Source: BPJU01 sp964425225 (GTDB taxonomy: Bacteria; Planctomycetota; Planctomycetia; Pirellulales; Pirellulaceae). From it: a DNA stretch of 64,000 nt. The notes beneath the pieces are model-generated. The model was not told where the DNA came from. It searched no databases and saw nothing but the letters and a program-made list of their open reading frames with translations. Shown piece by piece: positions 1 to 8,698 of the stretch. The position numbers were made by a program, and so were the translations under genes. The DNA lies in NCBI GenBank assembly GCA_964425225.1, contig CAYRMD010000016.1, forward strand, positions 8,172-72,171, in the 5' to 3' direction. The stretch's first letter is position 1, and every line of letters starts with the position of its first letter.

Positions 1-1028
1 GTGCGGCCGAATTCACCGGTCACGAACACCACGGTCGACTCCAACAGACCTTTCTGATGGAGACCTTCGAACAGCGCTGCTAAGCCTTCATCGAATGGTG
101 GCAGGATTCGGTCTTTGAGCCGAGTGAAATTGTCCTGATGCGTATCCCAGCCACCGTAGGACAACGTCACAAAACGCACGCCCGACTCGATTAAGCGGCA
201 AGCCAAATGACAACTTGTGCCAAACGGGGTTTCGCCAAACATTTTGGCGAATGCCGGTGATTCCTTACTGATATCAAACGCATCGCGTGAGCGGCGTGAA
301 GTAATAATGGCGTAGGCTTGCCGGCTGAACTCATCGAGTCCTTCGAGCAGTTGATCGTTTTGCTCGAAACCCCGGAATGCCACGTCCAGGTCTCGCAACA
401 GTTGATGGCGTCGCTCGACTTCCGCCACCGTTAATCCATTGCCCAAACTAATGCCCCGCACACTGAATGGTTGACCAGGCCGCGGCGTGGTTCCGGTGTT
501 CAGCGGGGCGTACTTCACGCCTAAGAAACCAGGCGTCTGGTAATTGTTGTTGGGAATAGCCACAAAGGGCGGTAGGTCAGACGGCTGCCACGTTTCCTTA
601 GTCACAACAGCACCGTATCCCGGGTATTCTAGCGACGCGATTGGCCGTGTACCGGTGTTGACATATTGGCTGCCCAACTGATGTGCCGCCAGCGTGTGAG
701 TAACACCGCGGAGGATCACATACTTATCCATGCATGCTGCCAGTTTGGGCAGATGTTCACTGATGTAAATACCGCTGACGTTGGTAGCAATCGGCTGGAA
801 CTTGCCTCGATACTCCGCGGGAGCCTCGGGTTTCAAATCGAACGTATCCAGGTGAGACGGGCCACCTGCCAAATGAATAAAAATGGCTGACTTGCCCTTT
901 GTCGGCTTTACTTCTCCTGCCCTAGCCCAGCGCAGGTAATTGGCCAACGTAAAGCCCAAGCTGCCAATCGTGCCGACCTTTAGGAAATCGCGCCGATACA
1001 TCCCGTCACACGTTCGATGGATAGCCAT
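1..1028 (-). CDS. DUF1501 domain protein, Tat-exported, 3' end outside window
   Basis: The reading frame opens with ATG at 1028 and stays open to the left edge, so about 342 codons are seen and the C-terminus is missing. A twin-arginine signal (YRRDFLK, residues 11-17) followed by a hydrophobic stretch points to Tat export. The body shows the sulfatase/alkaline-phosphatase-like pattern of DUF1501: HLAGGPSHLDTFDLKP near residue 52, TLSYGGWDTHQDNF near 295 and FVTGEFGRT at the cut end. A GGAG ribosome site lies 7 nt before the ATG. It sits 91 bp downstream of the DUF1549/DUF1553 gene on the same strand; this pairing is typical of planctomycetes. The substrate is unknown. Family call is firm, function is not. 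Confidence 0.9.
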   Translation of the reverse strand, partial: MAIHRTCDGMYRRDFLKVGTIGSLGFTLANYLRWARAGEVKPTKGKSAIFIHLAGGPSHLDTFDLKPEAPAEYRGKFQPIATNVSGIYISEHLPKLAACMDKYVILRGVTHTLAAHQLGSQYVNTGTRPIASLEYPGYGAVVTKETWQPSDLPPFVAIPNNNYQTPGFLGVKYAPLNTGTTPRPGQPFSVRGISLGNGLTVAEVERRHQLLRDLDVAFRGFEQNDQLLEGLDEFSRQAYAIITSRRSRDAFDISKESPAFAKMFGETPFGTSCHLACRLIESGVRFVTLSYGGWDTHQDNFTRLKDRILPPFDEGLAALFEGLHQKGLLESTVVFVTGEFGR

Positions 1029-1119
1029 AACTTCTCCTTTCCCCGAAATGGTTTTCGCTTACGTTCGCGTCAGCGTCAGATTCTGTTACCCGAGAGTCCT
1101 CGCCTAAACCAGTGGATCA

Positions 1120-3690
1120 CTAATGGTTCACGATAAACTCCTTGGTATTGATCAATGCCCACAGCAAATCTGCCAATCCAGCAACAGGTGAGGTCGATTC
1201 TCGCACATATTGCTCGGCTCGCTTCAATTCGTCTGCACGGGGCCGACGGCTTACGGTCCGCAGGTAGGCCTGTTGGATGAGCCGCTGGAGTTCGGCATCG
1301 GAGGGTTGACTGCCGGACGCTGTTGTGGATGAACTGTCGGAGGAAGTATCGCCCCGATTTCGCCGGCCGTTGGATGCGCGAGTTGGATCCAGTTGGCGCG
1401 CCACCTGGTCGATCCAACCGGACTGGCGGCGTGCTAACAGGTTCAGCACTTCACTGTCGTTTTGTAGATAAATGGTTTGCAAAAGACTCGGCGTCATCGA
1501 GCGATCGCAGTCACAATTGCTTTCGCGTGTTGACCGGCCAAAGACTGTCAGCGCATAGGTCGAAGCGGCATTGCCTTGCCGTGGATCGGGACTGGCCATA
1601 GCAATGGCGCGCCCGTCACGCTCTTGCTTCATCCTGGCCGCCTCGCTGTCACTGGCTGTCGCCATGCGTACCGCGTCGATAGCCACTTCCGCCGGTAGCC
1701 GCCGCAAATAAGCCCGGGCGAAATTGCGTTTATCATGCTGGTTGGTATCGTTCGTACGCCAGCTAAGTTGATATGTGCGGCTGTTTAGGATTTCCCGATG
1801 TACCCACTTCATGTCGAACCCACTTTCAATGAAACCTTTGGTGAGATAATCCAACAAAGGAGCATTGCTCGGTGGATTGGCCAAGCTGTGATCGTCGGGT
1901 GGTTCGACAATGCCAACGCCGAAATAGTGCGCCCATACTCGATTCACGAAGGCACGAGCAAAATACGGGTTGTCCGGCGACCGCAACCATTCCATAAGTG
2001 CCTCGCGAGGATCGTTGACGGTGTTCAAGTCGACGACTTGACCACCCAACAACGTCGCCGTGCGCTCTGGGGCTGCCGTAGCATTCCGCCGGCGCCGATC
2101 GACGGACGTCGGGCGATTGGCGACATAAACTTCGGCAAACGGGATGACTTTGCCTTCCCGCAGAGAATCGATCAACTGATTGCGATTCTGATTCGTAATT
2201 CGTCCATCTTTAAATCCGAGATCTTCCAAGATTTTGCGATACGCATCACGGCTCTCGGGTGCCGCCTGTGCTGCTAATTGCACACTACCAAAGAACTTGG
2301 CAAATTCCTCGAAATCGTGTTTCGACCATTGATCGAACGGGTGCTTGTGGCACTGAGCACACTCGATTCGCACGCCTAAGAAGGCGTACGCGAAGCTGAT
2401 TGCCCGCTCGGGAGCTTGCCGGAAATTACGGCGGGCCCAATAAAACGGCATCGATGGTCGTTCGGCAAAGGATCGCCCCGAACCTGGGCGAAGAATATCA
2501 CTCAAATTCTTGCAAAACTCATAGTATGACTCGCCCTCAACACGACTCGTTGCCGTGACAATGCCGGCAACTAATGCGTCGTACGGTACATTGTCTTTAA
2601 CCCGCTGATAGATCCAGTCATACCATGCCTGGCTTGCGGCACCTCGCATGGGCAACACATTGACTAATTCTGTTTCATTGTTCCCGGTAAAATCACACAG
2701 TTTGGTAGTCCACCACGCGGCATAGCCAGTGGAATCCAGAAGTTCCTCGATTTTGCGAGCTCGTTTATTGGGGTCTGGATCATTTACGAATTGCTCGACT
2801 TCTTCGGCCAACGGCAATGTGCCCGTTAAGTCGAGACTCACACGACGCAAAAACTCCTCGTCCGTACACAATTCAGACGGTATCACGCCGAGCTTGCGCA
2901 GTTTGGCCACTACCAATTCGTCGATTTTTGTCGGGGTGGGTACTGGGGGATAGTTTCGGGCAACCGGAGGTGATACGGGTCGCATAATGGGAATCGGCAC
3001 TACGGCTTTATCATAGAAAACTACCAAATGTGTATCACCGGGATCACCGCCTGTTACCTGGCCATTTTCATCGATTACGGCAATTTGCGTGTCATTAGAC
3101 TGAAAACGGCATAGTGGGGTAACATCTTCACGCGTTCCATCTTCCCATACGGCTACAGCCCGTAAAGCGAACTTATCTCCCTTTTTGTGGAAAATAATTT
3201 CTGACGGAGTTACTTCCAGCGCTATTAGACGCTGGACCTCTTTCGCATCGAATTTGGCGCCGCCCTCAATCCATCGACGGAAAACGTGATACTGCCAGCT
3301 ACCTTTTGCATATCGTAAACCACCTTCGTGTTCGTCCGCGTTAGTCGGTTTCAGCAGAATCAGGCTCTCAAGAGGTTGCTCTCGATTGACACGAGTGCTA
3401 CTCGGATCCAAGAGTGCTTCATAGTCCGCCTGGAAATCGTAACCGAACAACGATAACCGAAAACCGCCTCTTCCCTGAAACGAGCCGTGGCATGCTCTGC
3501 CATTGCAGCCTAATGTGCCAAACAGCGGTACGACGTGGCGCTGAAAATTGGGAACCTCCGTGACGTTTTCGTCGGCAAATCGGATGGCCACCGATGGAAG
3601 TACGTCGGAGGCTTCGTCAGCACGGGCCATTACATTCCAACAGAATCCCGTACTGCATAGCACGAGTAACACAATCAGGCGACGTAACAT
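1120..3690 (-). CDS. PSD1-type protein: haem-motif domain, Ig-like domain, DUF1549, DUF1553
   Basis: 856 aa with a Sec signal peptide (ARA cleavage near residue 24). A CX4CH motif (C62, C67, H68; GCNGRACHGS) lies in the planctomycete cytochrome-like N-terminal region. It is followed by a bacterial Ig-like (BIG2) stretch at about 155-235, DUF1549 at about 255-475 with a standard CAQCH haem site at 444-448, and DUF1553 at about 560-830. Known families of this architecture are exported and co-occur with DUF1501 proteins; a role in extracytoplasmic degradation or redox chemistry is proposed but unproven. A GAGGAG site precedes the ATG. It lies 107 bp downstream of the sigma/anti-sigma operon and upstream of the DUF1501 gene, so regulation by that sigma factor is plausible (inference). 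Confidence 0.92.
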   Translation of the reverse strand: MLRRLIVLLVLCSTGFCWNVMARADEASDVLPSVAIRFADENVTEVPNFQRHVVPLFGTLGCNGRACHGSFQGRGGFRLSLFGYDFQADYEALLDPSSTRVNREQPLESLILLKPTNADEHEGGLRYAKGSWQYHVFRRWIEGGAKFDAKEVQRLIALEVTPSEIIFHKKGDKFALRAVAVWEDGTREDVTPLCRFQSNDTQIAVIDENGQVTGGDPGDTHLVVFYDKAVVPIPIMRPVSPPVARNYPPVPTPTKIDELVVAKLRKLGVIPSELCTDEEFLRRVSLDLTGTLPLAEEVEQFVNDPDPNKRARKIEELLDSTGYAAWWTTKLCDFTGNNETELVNVLPMRGAASQAWYDWIYQRVKDNVPYDALVAGIVTATSRVEGESYYEFCKNLSDILRPGSGRSFAERPSMPFYWARRNFRQAPERAISFAYAFLGVRIECAQCHKHPFDQWSKHDFEEFAKFFGSVQLAAQAAPESRDAYRKILEDLGFKDGRITNQNRNQLIDSLREGKVIPFAEVYVANRPTSVDRRRRNATAAPERTATLLGGQVVDLNTVNDPREALMEWLRSPDNPYFARAFVNRVWAHYFGVGIVEPPDDHSLANPPSNAPLLDYLTKGFIESGFDMKWVHREILNSRTYQLSWRTNDTNQHDKRNFARAYLRRLPAEVAIDAVRMATASDSEAARMKQERDGRAIAMASPDPRQGNAASTYALTVFGRSTRESNCDCDRSMTPSLLQTIYLQNDSEVLNLLARRQSGWIDQVARQLDPTRASNGRRNRGDTSSDSSSTTASGSQPSDAELQRLIQQAYLRTVSRRPRADELKRAEQYVRESTSPVAGLADLLWALINTKEFIVNH

Positions 3691-3797
3691 TTTTCTGCTC
3701 CTCTGACGTCTACCTTTCGCGCAAATTGGTTAGCTTCTTGTCCGGTAACTGTATTTCGTTTTTCCTTGGACACCCCCGTCTCCGATTCCACAAGAAG

Positions 3798-4619
3798 TTA
3801 AGGTTTGGTTGGCTTATTGGCGCCAGCAGCATTCGCTGGTTTTCTTGGCTCCCTGACGTTTGGCTTGTCCGGGTCGGCTCCAACGGGGTTTGTCTGAGGC
3901 GGTGTCGGCTTGCTGGCTGCACCGGATTTTTCCGTTTTCTCATTGCGTCTTGGATTCGGCGTAGTCGTAGGACTGTTGGTGGCACGTTTCGGTTTGGCAC
4001 TTTCAAATGAGCGTAACAGGGTTTGCAGTTGGCGCGAGATCATTTGATCTTGGTTATCCTGCATTTCGGCAATTTGCTGATCGAGTTTGCTTAAGCGTTC
4101 CGCCACCCTACTTCGTTCGCGCTTCAATAGTTCGATGCGCAATGCCAATTGCTGTCTCAGCAGTTCGCGCAATTCGTCGTGTCTTTGTTGCTCATCGAGC
4201 ATCGTCACACGAGCAGCCAGCAATTGCGTTTGGGACTCCAATTGCCACAAGCGAAGTTCCAGTTGGTACCGCTCTGGATCACGCTCGCGCCACGACTCGA
4301 TACGCGCCACATTTCGATATAAGTCGCGTACGGCGCGGTCGTATTCCGTCGGGCGGTGCTGCTGCAAATAGGCAAGCAATACGTCGAGTTCTGGATGATG
4401 GGCCCGAACGAATTCTTGAACAGCTCGTTGTTGTCCCTCCGTGATTTCCGGTTTCGTGAGGGCCGCCTCGGTTTTCAAACTGGTGGTGCTTCCCCTCGAT
4501 TTCGTATCGGACGTTTGGGCAGCAAGCATGCCCGCGCAGAGAACCAAGCACAACCCCAAGGTCGCCGCGGGGCCGCTTAGCTTCCTACCGGTGGATGTGC
4601 AGCGGGCAATTTGCTTCAT
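3798..4619 (-). CDS. secreted coiled-coil protein of the sigma-factor operon, function unknown
   Basis: 273 aa from the ATG at 4619, chosen because it overlaps the upstream stop (ATGA, 4616-4619) and is followed at once by a signal peptide (hydrophobic LGLCLVLCAGMLAA, cleavage near residue 34). A longer in-frame start to 4838 exists but would lie inside the neighbouring gene. Residues about 75-200 are rich in Glu, Arg, Gln and Leu with heptad-like spacing (helical coiled coil); the last 70 residues are a low-complexity Pro/Lys/Asn/Thr tail. No enzyme motif is visible. Because it is translationally coupled to the sigma and anti-sigma genes, it may be a periplasmic sensor or partner of that pair (inference). 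The domain family was not recognised. Confidence 0.8.
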   Translation of the reverse strand: MKQIARCTSTGRKLSGPAATLGLCLVLCAGMLAAQTSDTKSRGSTTSLKTEAALTKPEITEGQQRAVQEFVRAHHPELDVLLAYLQQHRPTEYDRAVRDLYRNVARIESWRERDPERYQLELRLWQLESQTQLLAARVTMLDEQQRHDELRELLRQQLALRIELLKRERSRVAERLSKLDQQIAEMQDNQDQMISRQLQTLLRSFESAKPKRATNSPTTTPNPRRNEKTEKSGAASKPTPPQTNPVGADPDKPNVREPRKPANAAGANKPTKP

Positions 4620-5215
4620 GGACGACCCCCAATCACACCGTCTGGTTGCCTTCCCCCATGTAGTTCCACGACAGCTAACATCAACCACGACGGTGCAATA
4701 TTTGCTCCACCACGTGACACGCCCACCAACGGCTCGTCCGCTAGATCGACGTCCAGTAATTCGTTCGACCATTCCGTTCCGTCGGAGGCCTGCTGCTCGT
4801 CCGAATTCCAGCCAGTTGTTTGGTGAGCTTGCAACCAAGCGTTCGCTAAATAGGACACTTCCGTCTTTGGATCCGGAAGCATCGCTGTTGGTGGAAAGTC
4901 ACCTCGTTCTGGATGGGGACGCGGTACGCTATAGGCGAAAAGGAATAATAGGGCTGCGGCGGCAATCGGAACGAGCCACCCAACAGCCCGTACCCAGATG
5001 TTGGTTGCGAGCACGCGCCGTTGCTGGAGCAACTCTGGTTCACCAAGAACCCGCCCTAGCGCGTCGGTCAATCGAACGATCCGGGCCATCGCCTCCTGCG
5101 CACCAGGGTCGCTCGACAAGCGCTCGACCCATAGCTGCTCCTGCTGTTGGTCAAGCTCGCCGTACAAGTACCGAAATGCTGTCCAATCGTCGTCGTGGCT
5201 GTGTTGGAAACTCAT
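4616..5215 (-). CDS. single-pass membrane protein, likely anti-sigma factor
   Basis: 199 aa. The N-terminal 70 residues form an acidic, helix-rich cytoplasmic domain resembling the sigma-binding region of planctomycete anti-sigma proteins (DDWTAFRYLYGELDQQQ at the start). A transmembrane helix follows at about 74-94 (VGWLVPIAAAALLFLFAYSV), then a periplasmic tail of about 100 residues. No CHCC zinc-binding motif is seen. The start ATG (5215) overlaps the sigma stop by 4 bases, and its own stop overlaps the next start by 4 bases, so the three proteins are made in coupled fashion. Position after an ECF sigma gene plus one-helix topology supports an anti-sigma role; this is inference from context and shape, not from a named domain. 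Confidence 0.8.
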   Translation of the reverse strand: MSFQHSHDDDWTAFRYLYGELDQQQEQLWVERLSSDPGAQEAMARIVRLTDALGRVLGEPELLQQRRVLATNIWVRAVGWLVPIAAAALLFLFAYSVPRPHPERGDFPPTAMLPDPKTEVSYLANAWLQAHQTTGWNSDEQQASDGTEWSNELLDVDLADEPLVGVSRGGANIAPSWLMLAVVELHGGRQPDGVIGGRP

Positions 5216-5790
5216 TCGCGTATTCCTTTGCCACGCAGCTTTTGCAATTCGATTCGCAATCGTTGGAGCGCCGCATGCATGCGGCTGAGAACCGTACCGA
5301 GGGGCAGCCGCAACTCTTTCGCGATTTCGGCAAAAGCTTTATTTTCGTACACGCGCATCCGTAAAACTTGTTGTTGTGCGGGCGAAAGTTTCGTTAGTGC
5401 CCCTCGTACCTGCTCTAGGGTTTCCGCCGATACCAATGCTGCTGCAACGTCGGCTTCGGAAACAGTTGACTGGCTTTCGGCCCATTGCCGTGCCGCGTGC
5501 GCATGCGTCCTACCGCGCCGTTTTACCAGCATGGCTTCGCGGTACGCCACCTGAAACAGCCAAGCTCGCAAGGCTCCGGGCTGAACGTTCGCTCCCTGTT
5601 CGACCAACTTGGCAAAGGCCGTTTGCACTACGTCTTCCGCGAGCGCTTCGTCGGCTAGCAAGCTCTTCAAAAACCGTCGTAACGGCTCTGCCAACGACTC
5701 ATAAATACGAGCGATTTGCTCGGGATCGATTCTGCCCGTAACATCGCCGGCCAATCTGGCAAAACTCCTAAGCCCGAACGTCTGCGGCAC
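5212..5790 (-). CDS. ECF-type RNA polymerase sigma factor
   Basis: 192 aa. Region sigma-2 spans about 25-90 (ADEALAEDVVQTAFAKL, then ALRAWLFQVAYREAMLVKRR) and sigma-4 about 125-185 (LSPAQQQVLRMRVYENKAFA, then a helix-turn-helix AEIAKELRLPLGTVLSRMHA). Sigma-1 and sigma-3 are absent, as in group IV (ECF) factors. The start is GTG at 5790; no strong ribosome site was seen, so a later start is possible. First gene of a coupled operon with an anti-sigma-like membrane protein and a secreted coiled-coil protein. ECF factors usually autoregulate, so the promoter is expected in 5791-5900, but no consensus is known to me for this group. Sigma identity is firm; the stimulus is unknown. Confidence 0.93.
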   Translation of the reverse strand: MPQTFGLRSFARLAGDVTGRIDPEQIARIYESLAEPLRRFLKSLLADEALAEDVVQTAFAKLVEQGANVQPGALRAWLFQVAYREAMLVKRRGRTHAHAARQWAESQSTVSEADVAAALVSAETLEQVRGALTKLSPAQQQVLRMRVYENKAFAEIAKELRLPLGTVLSRMHAALQRLRIELQKLRGKGIRE

Positions 5791-6343
5791 TCACCGATCC
5801 GTTCTATTAAGATGCGCGCGACCCTCCGTTTATTTGGTTCCTTTCCACCGAAATAACTTTTCGCAGTATAAAAACGGCCTACAAAGAAGTTGCGACCTGA
5901 AAAGATTTACACTGATTGTTCGGTGTTTCGCCGATGCCGCATCGATACGCCAATCGCGATGGGGCCAAAAGCTTTATGCAACGCACGGGGGGCGACGCTA
6001 CGGCTCAGTACGGCCGTGCATATTTTTTCCCATTTTTTTCATGGCGCCATTGCGTCTTCCCGCCTCGGCGCTAAATTCTTGTCGCTCTGCGATTTTGCGC
6101 CTTTGCGTTAAATAGCCCGCCGTGGTTTGCCGCTCGTCGCATTGGAAACGTCGGCGTACCGCTCTATGATGAGCAATTAGCACGTACCGACGCAGCCCTT
6201 AATTACGGACTCAAAAGTCGAACTGGCCGATTTTGGCACAACAAAAATACAATATCGGACAGCGGCACTAAGGTGCATCCGTGGAAGTGACAACCCGATA
6301 TTGCCGGAACGGCACCAGGTAAGCAAGTGCAGAGGAGCCTAGC
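5791..6343. other. intergenic region between divergent sigma operon and ABC permease
   Basis: No convincing gene. It must hold the promoters of the sigma operon (leftward) and of the permease gene (rightward). At 6094-6113 there is a minus-oriented copy of the dispersed repeat (reverse complement of TTAACGCAAAGGCGC), preceded by related GCGTCTTCCCGCC and GGCGCTAAATTCTTG stretches at about 6050-6080. The permease ribosome site AGAGGAG is at 6331-6337. Confidence 0.6.
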
Positions 6344-8203
6344 GTGATCTTAGGTCCCATCTTTACGCGTGAAGCGGTGATGTTACCACGGCGGCCGCGG
6401 TTTTTCGTCTTGCGCGCCGTGTACGTCACGGGGCTTTTGATTGTAATGGCCACCTCCTGGGCCGTGTTGGCCGGGACCCAGTGGATACGCAACATTGGTG
6501 ACATGGCGCGATTCGGAGCTATGGTGTTTCAGATTCTTGCTCCATTACAACTGGCGCTAACCCTGTTTTTTGCGTCTCTGATGGGAGCCGCCGTCGTTAG
6601 TCAGGAAAAGGACCGGCGGACACTCGTCTTGTTGATGATGACTCGTTTGTCGAATCACGAGATCGTCTTAGGTAAGCTGTTTGCAGGTTTGTTGAGTCTG
6701 CTTGTCATGTTGGTTTCGGCCTTGCCCTTGTTCTGGGCAATTACGTTATTTGGTGGCGTATCGTACCCGCAAGTGGGGCGCGTTTACGTGGTGACGGTGC
6801 TGGCTGGCATTGTCTCGGGCAGTTGGGGCTGCACCGTCGCGTTTGCACGGGACAAGACGTTTCAAACGCTGGCTTTGACAGCGCTAGGACTGTTGGTTTG
6901 GTTAGGGATCGGTGAATTGGCTTATTGGCGAGTGATTCCCTTCGATGAGTGGTTACCGTCAGGCATAGCGTTATCCGAATCGATTAGCCCGATTCGGGCG
7001 GTGCTGGCCGCAGCTCTGCCTGTACCAGAAACCGGGACGTGGCGCGATTGGGTTCGGGGCATAGAGGGGTTTGTACTTTTTTCTGTTGCGACTGCGCTGT
7101 TGATTAACGGTTATGCCATTTTCAAAGTACGTGTCTGGAATCCGTCGCAGGAATTGGATCGCGGGCGGCGAACCGAAGACGAGGAGGCCAGTATTTTCAC
7201 AGCGGTAGACGCCGAGGGCGCGGCGCCATTAACGGAAGATGAGGTCGAGCGGCGGCGCATGCAGCATATCGACGCTCGCGTGGCACAAGGCAAGGATAAA
7301 AGTCGCGAAGTCTGGGACAATCCGGTCTTGTGGCGCGAAGTGTGTACGTGGGCCTACGGGCGCAAAGTGATCCTGATTCGCCTCGTGTATGTCGTGCTAT
7401 TTGCGGCTGTGATCTTTGCACTGAAGGCCATGACGACCGATCCATCCCTGATAAAAGAGGCATGGGCGGGACTGGTTCCCAGAACCGCGTTGGTGCTCGC
7501 CCCGTTCCTCCTGGTCAGCTTGGTTGTGCGCAATGCGCTGGCGGTCACCGCCATTACCAACGAACGCGATGGACAGGCACTTGACCTACTTCTGGCGACC
7601 GACTTGACGCCACAAGAATTCGTGTTGGGTAAACTATTCGGTGTCATGTGGGTTACGCGGGAAACCTTATTGTTGCCGCTGGTGGCAATCGGCTATTTAT
7701 GGTGGCGGGAAGGTGTCGATGCTGAAGGCGCTGTGCTGCTCGGCCTGGGCTGGATCGTTCTCGATCTATTTGTCACTATGTTAGGCCTGCACATTGGAAT
7801 GAGCTACGCCAGTTCGCGAGCCGCTATTGGCTTGAGTCTAGGGACGGTGTTCTTCTTGTTTCTCGGCGTCGTCACCGTCATGGCCATGATGATTTCGTTT
7901 AGCGGCTCGTTCCAAAGCCAGTTGGCACCCTTTTTGGCTTTTATCCTGGGCGGTTCCGTAGGCTTGTATTACGCACTGGGGTTGCGTAACCCGTCGACCG
8001 CAATTTTGGTGGCTTCGCTGTTGTTGCCGTGGATGACGTTCAATGCCATCACTAGCTTCTTGTTAGGACGCACGCTATCGGCGTTTACCGTCACGTGTGG
8101 CACTTATGGTTTCGCCACGGCCGCTTTGCTAATCCCGGCAATCAGCGAGTTTGACATCGCCATGGGGCGGACTCGGGCTAATGAAGGGGAGGAAGGGATT
8201 TAA
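6344..8203 (+). CDS. ABC-2 type transporter permease
   Basis: 619 aa, start GTG at 6344 with AGAGGAG 6 nt upstream. Two homologous membrane halves are visible. Each has the ABC-2 permease signature of a membrane helix, then a short loop with QEKDRRTLVLLMMTRLSNHE (first half, near 88) or NERDGQALDLLLATDLTP (second half, near 405), then LGKLF and further helices. About 12 hydrophobic segments are present, with a charged cytoplasmic linker at about 265-325. No ATPase gene lies nearby, so the nucleotide-binding partner must be elsewhere. The substrate cannot be predicted. The stop TAA at 8201-8203 is formed by a copy of the ACGC repeat that continues downstream, suggesting that repeat insertion reset the 3' end (inference). 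Confidence 0.85.
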   Translation: MILGPIFTREAVMLPRRPRFFVLRAVYVTGLLIVMATSWAVLAGTQWIRNIGDMARFGAMVFQILAPLQLALTLFFASLMGAAVVSQEKDRRTLVLLMMTRLSNHEIVLGKLFAGLLSLLVMLVSALPLFWAITLFGGVSYPQVGRVYVVTVLAGIVSGSWGCTVAFARDKTFQTLALTALGLLVWLGIGELAYWRVIPFDEWLPSGIALSESISPIRAVLAAALPVPETGTWRDWVRGIEGFVLFSVATALLINGYAIFKVRVWNPSQELDRGRRTEDEEASIFTAVDAEGAAPLTEDEVERRRMQHIDARVAQGKDKSREVWDNPVLWREVCTWAYGRKVILIRLVYVVLFAAVIFALKAMTTDPSLIKEAWAGLVPRTALVLAPFLLVSLVVRNALAVTAITNERDGQALDLLLATDLTPQEFVLGKLFGVMWVTRETLLLPLVAIGYLWWREGVDAEGAVLLGLGWIVLDLFVTMLGLHIGMSYASSRAAIGLSLGTVFFLFLGVVTVMAMMISFSGSFQSQLAPFLAFILGGSVGLYYALGLRNPSTAILVASLLLPWMTFNAITSFLLGRTLSAFTVTCGTYGFATAALLIPAISEFDIAMGRTRANEGEEGI

Positions 8204-8354
8204 CGCAAAGACGTAGGAAGTTATAAGGGGGCTATTTAACGCAGAGGCGCAAAGGCGCTATGGAAACGGATAAACGGAGCAATTGCGTTCCCTGCGTTTT
8301 TGTCTTCGTTGCCACCTCGGGTGCCGCTCCCTTACGGTCGTGGCTCTGTAAAGC
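8201..8354 (+). repeat. composite intergenic repeat: ACGC repeats plus one 33-bp-type unit
   Basis: 8201-8212 (TAACGCAAAGACG-like) and 8236-8257 (TTAACGCAGAGGCGCAAAGGCGC-like) are ACGC repeats. After about 65 bp comes CCGCTCCCTTACGGTCGTGG at 8324-8343 followed by CTCTGTAAAGC, a unit of the repeat found as four tandem copies at 31617-31748. The same two modules in the same order bound the 1.1-kb elements at 22616-23750 and 54713-55875, so this may be a short member of that family. Confidence 0.75.
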
Positions 8355-8379
8355 AAGAGAATGATCTTAGCTCTTTGCG

Positions 8380-8661
8380 TCAATCCGTACCAGGATCAGG
8401 CACACCTCGTTTGCCATCTTCGGTGATAGAGTCAACCCAACCAGCAGCCATCTGTCCATCCGCGTTACAGCGACGTCCCAACTCCTGTCGGGACGCACGC
8501 ACCACAGCGTTCTTGATTTTGATGTAGCCTCGTAAAGCGGATCGTGCTACCTTATAAACCCGTTTCGCCGTAATTGCGAATTGTCGCGGGTAGATTCCGT
8601 CGTCGGCCGAAACATCGTGCGGATCCACTTGATGCCACGGGAGCACGCCGGCGGTGTTCAT
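8380..8661 (-). CDS. small hypothetical protein or gene remnant (93 aa)
   Basis: The frame from ATG 8661 to TGA 8380 shows purine-first codon bias over most of its length (for example GAT GTT TCG GCC GAC GAC GGA ATC), and the protein has a reasonable composition with a helical basic centre (ITAKRVYKVARSALRGYIKI). No ribosome site is clear and no family was recognised. Its 5' end would overlap a long upstream start of the TPR gene on the other strand; this is one reason the later start at 8699 was preferred there. It ends 25 bp from a dispersed repeat, so it could be a fragment left by rearrangement. Low confidence. Confidence 0.3.
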   Translation of the reverse strand: MNTAGVLPWHQVDPHDVSADDGIYPRQFAITAKRVYKVARSALRGYIKIKNAVVRASRQELGRRCNADGQMAAGWVDSITEDGKRGVPDPGTD

Positions 8662-8698
8662 CGCAGTAGAAACTTTCAATGCGGGGCTCGGGATCTTC

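Noticed and set aside
4441..5364. 307-codon plus-strand frame opposite the sigma-operon genes
   Set aside because: Antisense shadow of the anti-sigma, coiled-coil and sigma genes; Arg/Ser/Pro-rich composition.
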